From a virus, in the IMG/VR virus record IMGVR_UViG_3300025131_000407, positions 1-24,516 of that record: a stretch of DNA of 24,516 nucleotides, one strand, 5' to 3'. Under the pieces are notes generated by a model, which was given only the letters and a program-made list of their open reading frames with translations, was not told where the DNA came from and made no database searches. Below are positions 19,524-24,516 of this stretch, one piece after another (position 1 is the stretch's first letter; the number at the start of each line of letters is the position of its first letter). The position numbers and the translations under genes are program-made.

Positions 19524-20276
19524 ATGACTAATGATCTACCAAAGGTATCAGAAGATAAATTAGAAGCTATTGACAAGATATTAGAGTATTTGCCTCCCGA
19601 AGTAGAGATTCCAGTAAGTTTGCCTTCTAGAGGTAAGTTTTATAATTTATTAGAGCCTTCTGAGCCCATAACGGTTAGACCCATGACTTTTGATGATGAA
19701 AAAGCAATCGCTAATACCAAGAGGGGGAAGGTAGATCCTATAAATCTCCTTCTTAGCCGATGTGTAAATAATTTATCTATTGGGGAAATAATACTCATGG
19801 ATAAAATATACCTTCTTTATAAGATAAGAGAAGCATCTTACGGATCTGATTATAGAGCACTAGTGACCTGTCCTAAATGTGACGCTGAATCTGAAGTGAC
19901 AGTAGATTTGTCCAAATTAAATGTGAATGAAGTTCCAGAGGATATGGAGAATCCTAGGGAGATAAAGCTTAAGAAAATAAAAAAGAAGGCTAAAGTTCGA
20001 TTTCCTAGATTATCTGAAGAAAAATATTTTTCATTAACGGAAGATACAAATACTCAATTTTGGAGATTTGTAGAAGAAGTTGATGGCTGCACGGATAAGC
20101 AGGTAATATCAGAGGTGATAAAAAAATTACCTTTGGCGGATATTCATACAATTATTGAAGAAATAACCCAAATAAACTATGGGGTGGATCCTAAAATTAA
20201 TTTTATATGCTCTGAGTGCGAAGGGGAATCGGTTGTCGATGTCCAGGTAGGTGAGAATTTTTTTACCGAGAGCTAG
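19524..20276 (+). CDS. T4 gp26-like baseplate hub protein with Zn-ribbon Cys pairs, 250 aa
   Basis: Start at MTNDLPKVSE with AAGGA upstream; the open extension before it overlaps the helicase promoter. The first half resembles the T4 baseplate family: PVSLPSRGKFY, ITVRPMTFDDEKAIANTK and DPINLLLSRC, matching T4 baseplate-hub proteins of gp26 type. Two Cys pairs, CPKC (116-119) and CSEC (229-232), 110 residues apart, form a probable Zn ribbon. It ends GENFFTES: the FF codons form a T_TTT_TTT slippery site (20258-20264), discussed separately. It stands 1 gene plus the shifted frame upstream of another virion gene. Confidence 0.8.
   Translation: MTNDLPKVSEDKLEAIDKILEYLPPEVEIPVSLPSRGKFYNLLEPSEPITVRPMTFDDEKAIANTKRGKVDPINLLLSRCVNNLSIGEIILMDKIYLLYKIREASYGSDYRALVTCPKCDAESEVTVDLSKLNVNEVPEDMENPREIKLKKIKKKAKVRFPRLSEEKYFSLTEDTNTQFWRFVEEVDGCTDKQVISEVIKKLPLADIHTIIEEITQINYGVDPKINFICSECEGESVVDVQVGENFFTES
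20258..20264 (+). promoter_or_regulatory. candidate -1 ribosomal frameshift site
   Basis: The reading frame is GAG-AAT-TTT-TTT-ACC, so seven T form a T_TTT_TTT heptamer in the right register for a -1 shift. An SD-like AGGTGA (20249-20254) is close upstream. No strong downstream stem is visible. Confidence 0.6.
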
Positions 20277-20458
20277 AAGAATTTTTAAAGTTAGATGATC
20301 TATTTCATGAGGCCTATATACTTGTAAAAGAAGTTGGGCTCTCATATTCTGATGTAAGGTCTATGACTAGAATTGAGAGGACTAGCTTTTTAACAATATA
20401 TAAAGAGGATTTGGAGAGACAAAGGGATGCAGTTAAACGGGAAACAGGTCATAGATAG
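20264..20458 (+). CDS. -1 frame extension of the gp26-like gene (gp51-like?), 64 codons without a start codon
   Basis: The frame reads YRELEEFLKLDDLFHEAYIL and continues to KRETGHR, then TAG. It opens after TGA at 20252-20254 and contains no ATG, GTG or TTG before SMTRIERT (codon 34), so normal initiation is unlikely. Expression by -1 shift would give a 311-residue gp26-extension fusion. In T4, gene 51 (baseplate hub chaperone) follows gene 26; the helical, charged pattern with a central VGLSYSDVRSM is reminiscent of gp51-like segments in other T4-like phages. It overlaps the next gene's start by 32 bases. Confidence 0.6.
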   Translation, partial: YRELEEFLKLDDLFHEAYILVKEVGLSYSDVRSMTRIERTSFLTIYKEDLERQRDAVKRETGHR

Positions 20459-21368
20459 ACATAACAGGCCAAACGTAATGCAGGCTGTTGCACTTAAAGC
20501 TTTCTTTATAAACGATGGGGTTTACCAAGATCCTTACGATATAAGCAGTGTAACCATATTTAAGGAAGAGGAGAACCTCCCGCCGAGTGGTATCCTAGGA
20601 TCCAACGGCTTGCTCTCCAGTAGCCTGAATAGCAAGTCCATCTTAATGACTTTTGGGTGTTCTGCGACTGCTGTGGGCGATGTAGAAACCGCCTATACTG
20701 GTGGGGCTGATGCTAGTGGTATCTATAAAATTAATGACGGAGAATATGTTGTAGTTTTAAATGGCAATCAAGCAGACCTAAGAGGATTCTACAATCACCA
20801 TGGATCGGGCTTAGTTGTAACAAATTCTGCTTCAGCCACAGGCAACTACATCGATGCTTGGACTGTCAAATTTGCTTCTAATTCTGAGTACCAGACCATA
20901 ATCAATCGCTTCACCCTGCATAGAGATAAGTTCTTTGCGGTCACAGAGCCTCTCAGATTCAAGGCTGCAAATAAGCTTTTAAATAAGAGGATTACTTTTG
21001 GGTCTCAGATAGATTTGAAGATTGCAACAGAAGTATCTCTAGAAAATAAAAATATCGACAGCTCAGTCCATAATGTCTTTAAAGACTCCATTATTGCTAG
21101 TGCCATGGTAGAAATAAAGAAGGTAAATGAGAATCCATCCCTACCTTCCCGTGTAACAGTATCAGCTTTCTCTGACACCTCTTCGGTGGTCAATATTGCA
21201 GCAGATAATACCATCCTCTTTAACTGGCAGACGGAAAGGTTGAAGACTCATTCCAAGACCTCAAGCGGGGATATGGGGAGCCTAACTGGTCCCTATACTG
21301 TTCAGGTTAAATACACCTTACTAGATCAGACCATATACAGTCCACTAATGCATCTTATAGTGACTTGA
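20427..21368 (+). CDS. virion structural protein, 313 aa
   Basis: N-terminus MQLNGKQVIDRHNRPNVMQ is followed by VALKAFFINDGVYQDPYDIS and a beta-rich body with Ser/Ala/Gly loops, as in baseplate or tail proteins of marine T4-like phages. It ends in a beta-sandwich-like region (PYTVQVKYTLLDQTIYSP). No enzyme motifs or signal peptide. Begins inside the -1 frame extension, so the three segments are an overlapping translation unit, and its stop overlaps the primase stop convergently by 14 bases. Role as a tail/baseplate component is inferred. Confidence 0.65.
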   Translation: MQLNGKQVIDRHNRPNVMQAVALKAFFINDGVYQDPYDISSVTIFKEEENLPPSGILGSNGLLSSSLNSKSILMTFGCSATAVGDVETAYTGGADASGIYKINDGEYVVVLNGNQADLRGFYNHHGSGLVVTNSASATGNYIDAWTVKFASNSEYQTIINRFTLHRDKFFAVTEPLRFKAANKLLNKRITFGSQIDLKIATEVSLENKNIDSSVHNVFKDSIIASAMVEIKKVNENPSLPSRVTVSAFSDTSSVVNIAADNTILFNWQTERLKTHSKTSSGDMGSLTGPYTVQVKYTLLDQTIYSPLMHLIVT

Positions 21369-22314
21369 TTTCTTTATCTATTTTATACTCGAAATCAAAA
21401 AGCTTGCTATTCTTGGAAACGTATGCAGATAGATCATAGTCTGCAACATGAGCCTCGTTCCAATCTTTGTGACCTTTAGGGGGAGGGCAGATGTATAAAT
21501 TATCCATCCTCTTTACTTTTCGCATTTCTTCGAAGTAATTAACCCCGTTTTCGCCAGCCCCATCGTTGTCGTAACCTAGGATTACTTTGCCTTTAAATTC
21601 CGAGAGAACGTTTACTTGCCACAGTGAAGCTGTGCTTCCCATCGTAGCTGTAGCATTCACTCCCTGTATCTGTAGAGAGATTGCGTCCAGAGGCCCCTCA
21701 CAGACCACCAGATGGTCTTGCTCATGGTCATAGGGGTAAAGTATATGAGCTTTTTTGATGCCCTTAAAATTCAAATACTTGGGTTGTGTGGCATTGTCTA
21801 AAGCACGAGCCTGGAAGAAGACAATCTTTTCAAGGTAGAAAAATGGGATGATAAGCCTGTCTCTATAATCCCCATCCTTGGCAACAAAATATTCGGTGCT
21901 TCCCCATAACTTTCTATGGTTTATAAATAACCAAGCTTTGGAAGTTAATGGGCTTTCTGGGGTCATATCTTTAGTAATGGGGATAAGATTTTTTACCCCC
22001 TGAGGAGGGGGTTTGGGTTCAGCAAGTTTTGGGGTAACCTCACCCTCCTCCAAGAGGTCCTTCAGCATGAATTTAGATTCAGCTTGGTTGTAAGAGGTTT
22101 TATCTATAATCGCTACCAAGTGGAAAAAATTCCCCTTCTCACCTGATTTGAAGCATTGCCATAGCCCTGTATGAGTGTTTACGCTCATGTGGCGTTTGTA
22201 ATCATCTCTCGCAAAAAGAGATGGAACCATCATTTCTTCACTATCTGAAGAAAGCTTATAATTATTCTTAAATTTTTCCAGCAAATATTCTTTAATAAGG
22301 TTAGGAGATATCAT
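21355..22314 (-). CDS. DnaG/T4 gp61-type primase with TOPRIM domain, 319 aa
   Basis: Lays RNA primers for lagging-strand synthesis. The TOPRIM domain is clear: LVVCEGPLDAISL with E206, then VILGYDNDGAG with D249 and D251. The N-terminal zinc-finger region is recognisable by GLWQCFKSGEKGNFFHLV (~50-67), but only C54 remains; the second Cys of the usual C-x-x-C is Ser, and no His/Cys pair is seen upstream. It thus seems to lack zinc. The RLIIPFFYLEKIVFFQARAL strand also fits the family. The ATG shares the palindrome CATG with the divergent nuclease start. Confidence 0.88.
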   Translation of the reverse strand: MISPNLIKEYLLEKFKNNYKLSSDSEEMMVPSLFARDDYKRHMSVNTHTGLWQCFKSGEKGNFFHLVAIIDKTSYNQAESKFMLKDLLEEGEVTPKLAEPKPPPQGVKNLIPITKDMTPESPLTSKAWLFINHRKLWGSTEYFVAKDGDYRDRLIIPFFYLEKIVFFQARALDNATQPKYLNFKGIKKAHILYPYDHEQDHLVVCEGPLDAISLQIQGVNATATMGSTASLWQVNVLSEFKGKVILGYDNDGAGENGVNYFEEMRKVKRMDNLYICPPPKGHKDWNEAHVADYDLSAYVSKNSKLFDFEYKIDKEIKSL

Positions 22315-23110
22315 GTTTATAAATACAATTAGTCATTCAAAAAGTGAACTTTTTAGTCAGTGTGGTCTGAAGTACAAGTATAAATATATTGAAAGGCTTT
22401 CTGGAGATAAACCACGGAATGAGGACGCTTTGAATTTCGGGTCTTACATTCATAAGATCCTAGAAGACGGTGTTGAGGCTAAAGACTTGAAACAGCTTCA
22501 GGTTTTGGCAGAACAACATAAAGACTCCTATAAGATACCATATACTTATAGGGATAAAGTGGGTCGTTGTCTAACTAATTTTCTATCTTTTAATCAAAAA
22601 TTAGGCGAGACTGTGGCGACTGAATTGGTCTACGAGGTGAATCTAGACAAGACTAGGGATATCAAGCAGAATGGGGTGATTGACCGTGTTATCAAGGGTA
22701 GAGAAGGCGGATTCTTGATAATCGACTATAAGACCTCAAAAAGAGAAAAGAATAAATATACCTTGTTTAAGGATCGTCAGCTACAGGCTTATTGTTATGC
22801 CATCAGTGAGATGTATAAGGTCCCGATAGATAAGATTACCTGTGCTCATTATTACCCTCTAACAAACAACTTTGTGGATGTGAAGTATTCTAGAGCAGCT
22901 ATCGCATCTTGGAAAAGGACTGAGTTGGATAAGGTGTGGAAGATTCGCAAGAAGAAGCTAAATGAGTTCAAGGCTTCAGAAAATACTTTCTGCAACTGGT
23001 GCGAGTATATTGATATGTGCCCACTGTTCGAGCCCCCCATTCATGTGGAGAAGAGGCTCACAGAGCAGAGAGAGCTTGCGAAAAGCAGGAAAAAGCAGAA
23101 GCGGGTCTAA
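22313..23110 (+). CDS. PD-(D/E)xK nuclease with Fe-S Cys cluster (Cas4/RecB-like), 265 aa
   Basis: Nuclease core: H47 in GSYIHKIL, D124 in GVIDRV, D138-x-K140 in LIIDYKTS, then Q157-x-x-Y160 (QLQAYCY), the classic RecB/Cas4 order. Cys17 near the N-terminus and C227-x-x-C230-x5-C236 at the C-terminus form the four-Cys cluster of AddB/Cas4-type iron-sulfur nucleases. The substrate is probably DNA ends or single strands; in a phage it may serve recombination, host DNA degradation or packaging. Strong SD (AGGAGA). The start codon overlaps that of the primase on the other strand. Confidence 0.88.
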   Translation: MFINTISHSKSELFSQCGLKYKYKYIERLSGDKPRNEDALNFGSYIHKILEDGVEAKDLKQLQVLAEQHKDSYKIPYTYRDKVGRCLTNFLSFNQKLGETVATELVYEVNLDKTRDIKQNGVIDRVIKGREGGFLIIDYKTSKREKNKYTLFKDRQLQAYCYAISEMYKVPIDKITCAHYYPLTNNFVDVKYSRAAIASWKRTELDKVWKIRKKKLNEFKASENTFCNWCEYIDMCPLFEPPIHVEKRLTEQRELAKSRKKQKRV

Positions 23111-23409
23111 TCTTTATGCTTCGTTAGCTTACCCTGAATCAGGGGCCTGTAGATATTAATATCTACAGAGGAAAAGAAGTTGAGGACCTGATCCTTGGAA
23201 TACTTACATTTTTTAGTAAGGAACAGGAAAAGGCTATCTATCTTCAGAGGTTTGCTATTGGTTAATGAGGATAGCACCTTGAACTGAAACTGCTTAATAA
23301 ACCTTTCTGAATATTTGTATCTCCACTTTTCCACAAATGATGCATTCAGCGTCTCGTCAATCAGGTCTATGAAATCAATAATATTGATATCTAAATTACT
23401 TTTATCCAT
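23107..23409 (-). CDS. hypothetical phage protein, 100 aa (late-transcription-coactivator-like?)
   Basis: Shine-Dalgarno GAGG precedes the ATG closely. The N-terminus is acidic (MDKSNLDINIIDFIDLIDET), the middle aromatic/basic (KWRYKYSERFIKQFQF), and the end contains FFSSVDINIYRPLIQGK. The size and alternating acidic/basic composition are compatible with a gp33-like late-transcription accessory protein, but I cannot align it and rate this low. Stop overlaps the nuclease stop by 4 bases. Confidence 0.6.
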   Translation of the reverse strand: MDKSNLDINIIDFIDLIDETLNASFVEKWRYKYSERFIKQFQFKVLSSLTNSKPLKIDSLFLFLTKKCKYSKDQVLNFFSSVDINIYRPLIQGKLTKHKD

Positions 23410-23441
23410 CTATCCTCATAAGTATACTATGTAATAGAGTT
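23410..23441. promoter_or_regulatory. short divergent promoter region
   Basis: Only 32 bases separate two divergent starts. A palindrome ATAGTATACTAT-like sequence (CATAGTATACTTATG on minus) lies in the centre. Rightward, TGTAATAGAGTT-ATG matches the start-adjacent TATAATAGAGT before the terminase; leftward there is a Shine-Dalgarno sequence. Confidence 0.4.
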
Positions 23442-23870
23442 ATGAGTGCAATTAGAAAAATATTAAACTTTTTTTCTTTTGATGGAGCCCTTAAAAAGGC
23501 GGGGAAGATCCCCAGATCAGCAGGATACTTACAGCCAGGGGATGTAGTAACATTTCAGTATAAGAATTATAACAATTTATCGGTAGATCAAGTTGTTGTT
23601 CTCGTCGTAGCCACAAAAACGGGTCGAGGTGTGAGGGTAGCCAAGACGGGGAACAAGCTAATTACTTGTTTTAAGCTTCCAGGAGATGGGCTAGTTACTA
23701 GGGAAATCCTCAAACGACTATATAAGGATAGGTCAGAAGCTACTTTTTTATCTGCCTCACGGACATTTGGTGGACTTAAAGCTCTTCTAGGGCCTGATAA
23801 CTTTAGGACATATATTTTGAATCAAGTATACGATATGCATGAGCTTCTGATAGATAAGGGAGAATTGTAA
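23442..23870 (+). CDS. hypothetical phage protein, probable virion or tail-assembly gene, 142 aa
   Basis: Start without a Shine-Dalgarno sequence. N-terminus is basic and helical (MSAIRKILNFFSFDGALKK), then a beta-rich core with LQPGDVVTFQYKNYNN and QVVVLVVATKTGRG, resembling a small SH3- or OB-type barrel, and a helical end (FRTYILNQVYDMHELLID). TAATG overlap with the tape-measure-like gene indicates coupling, so it probably belongs to tail assembly. No family recognised. Confidence 0.65.
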   Translation: MSAIRKILNFFSFDGALKKAGKIPRSAGYLQPGDVVTFQYKNYNNLSVDQVVVLVVATKTGRGVRVAKTGNKLITCFKLPGDGLVTREILKRLYKDRSEATFLSASRTFGGLKALLGPDNFRTYILNQVYDMHELLIDKGEL

Positions 23871-24516
23871 TGGCTGGTGGAGGAGTACCGCCAACCCAGC
23901 CCCAGGCCCAACCCCAACTTTCGAGAGCAATGGATGCTCTTGGTCTGAAAATGAGCCTGGGTTATCGGGTAGCAGATAAATTAATTGCCGCTTTTACGTC
24001 TCTAGAAGCTACTCAAACTCAAGCTTTGGGCCTTGGCACTACCGCAAATGTAGCCTTCGCTAACTTAACCAAATCTATAGATCATGTCCCAGGAGGTATG
24101 GGGTTAGCCCTGGAACATGCTATGTCGTTCACGCGAGCAGGCATGAAGACTGTTAACAAGAGTATGCTCGATATGGCAGCGCAAGCAAAGTTAACGGGGC
24201 AAGATACGCAAAAACTAATTAAAGGGTTAACGTCCGTATACTCTATCCTTGCATTGTCTGATAAAGAAATGACCAGCTTAGGTGAGACCTTGCAACAAAC
24301 CTCGAATGATTATCAGGTGACTACAACCGATCTTGTAGGGGCTCTTGAAGCAAACTCTAAGATATTAAAAGACGTTGCGGCAGTTTCTCCAGAAGCATCA
24401 AAACAAGTTCGAGATGTGATAATAGAGATGACAGGCAAATTAGGAGTGGGCCAACAGGATAATATTCGAGCGGTGATGAGCGTGTTAACCGCTCCAGGAG
24501 GTATAAAAGACTTGGG
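23870..24516 (+). CDS. tape-measure-like large structural protein, N-terminal part (runs off window)
   Basis: The first 215 codons are visible. ATG overlaps the stop of the 142-aa gene (TAATG). Starts MAGGGVPPTQPQAQPQLSRA, then a long mostly helical, Ala/Leu/Thr-rich region with repeated patterns such as LTKSIDHVPGGMGLALEHAM and LGETLQQTSNDYQVTTTDLV, and low charge density. That composition (long amphipathic helices with Gly breaks) and the position after baseplate-type genes match a tail tape measure or similar long tail/head protein. The C-terminal part, including any peptidase domain, lies outside the window. Confidence 0.5.
   Translation, partial: MAGGGVPPTQPQAQPQLSRAMDALGLKMSLGYRVADKLIAAFTSLEATQTQALGLGTTANVAFANLTKSIDHVPGGMGLALEHAMSFTRAGMKTVNKSMLDMAAQAKLTGQDTQKLIKGLTSVYSILALSDKEMTSLGETLQQTSNDYQVTTTDLVGALEANSKILKDVAAVSPEASKQVRDVIIEMTGKLGVGQQDNIRAVMSVLTAPGGIKDL

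Noticed and set aside
19475-19576. Longer N-terminus of the helicase (34 more codons)
   Set aside because: The extension overlaps the start of the divergent baseplate gene and its promoter and does not look like the UvsW N-terminus.
22318-22325. TATAAATA as a late promoter
   Set aside because: It is inside the first codons of the nuclease gene; it could only serve a downstream internal start and may be chance in an AT-rich start region.

Overview
This window is part of the genome of a T4-like contractile-tailed phage (myovirus) with a compact, AT-rich genome. The diagnostic genes are a T4 gp17-type terminase large subunit (11729-13276), a gp20-type portal (13261-15120), a UvsW-type helicase (18110-19474), a gp26-type baseplate protein (19524-20276) and a DnaG/gp61-type TOPRIM primase (21355-22314). 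A Gram-negative host is inferred from two lipoproteins with classical lipoboxes, an additional exported protein and several near-consensus sigma70 promoters. The exact host cannot be read from the sequence.

Left arm (1-5207, all minus strand): an early-type region of short genes in overlapping operons (ATGA, TGATG and TAATG junctions). It includes six membrane or other micro-proteins of 27-45 residues, a DUF2958 protein, a Zn-ribbon protein and a candidate E-x-K nuclease. Five operon boundaries carry a repeated element (core CCATAAAGCTAGT on the transcribed strand, preceded by a GC-rich block). Most operons start from a sigma70 promoter (TTGAMA, 16-17 nt spacer, TATAAT-like) placed so close to the ATG that the mRNA should be leaderless. 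Two tRNA-like RNA genes lie here. One has a 7-bp acceptor stem with a G3-U70 pair, an encoded CCA, and a tmRNA-like D region, but no mRNA-like domain.

Divergent control region (5208-5565): no gene, but two tandem repeat arrays (10-nt and 18-nt periods) and divergent promoters.

Middle (5566-10738): three basic proteins share an N-terminus of the type MNETYERxAELLxEA, which resembles the capsid-targeting peptide of T4 internal head proteins. Around them are a lipoprotein, a lipoprotein-anchored trypsin-like protease, an exported protein and a tandem pair of paralogous probable virion proteins.

Right arm (10746-24516): head genes (terminase, portal, acidic putative scaffold/core protein), baseplate and other virion genes on the plus strand are interleaved with minus-strand glycosyltransferase, helicase and primase genes and a plus-strand Fe-S nuclease. 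Gene ends overlap convergently. The gp26-like gene ends at a T_TTT_TTT heptamer leading by -1 shift into a 64-codon frame that has no start codon. This looks like programmed frameshifting joining gp26-like and gp51-like segments just upstream of a tape-measure-like gene that runs off the window.
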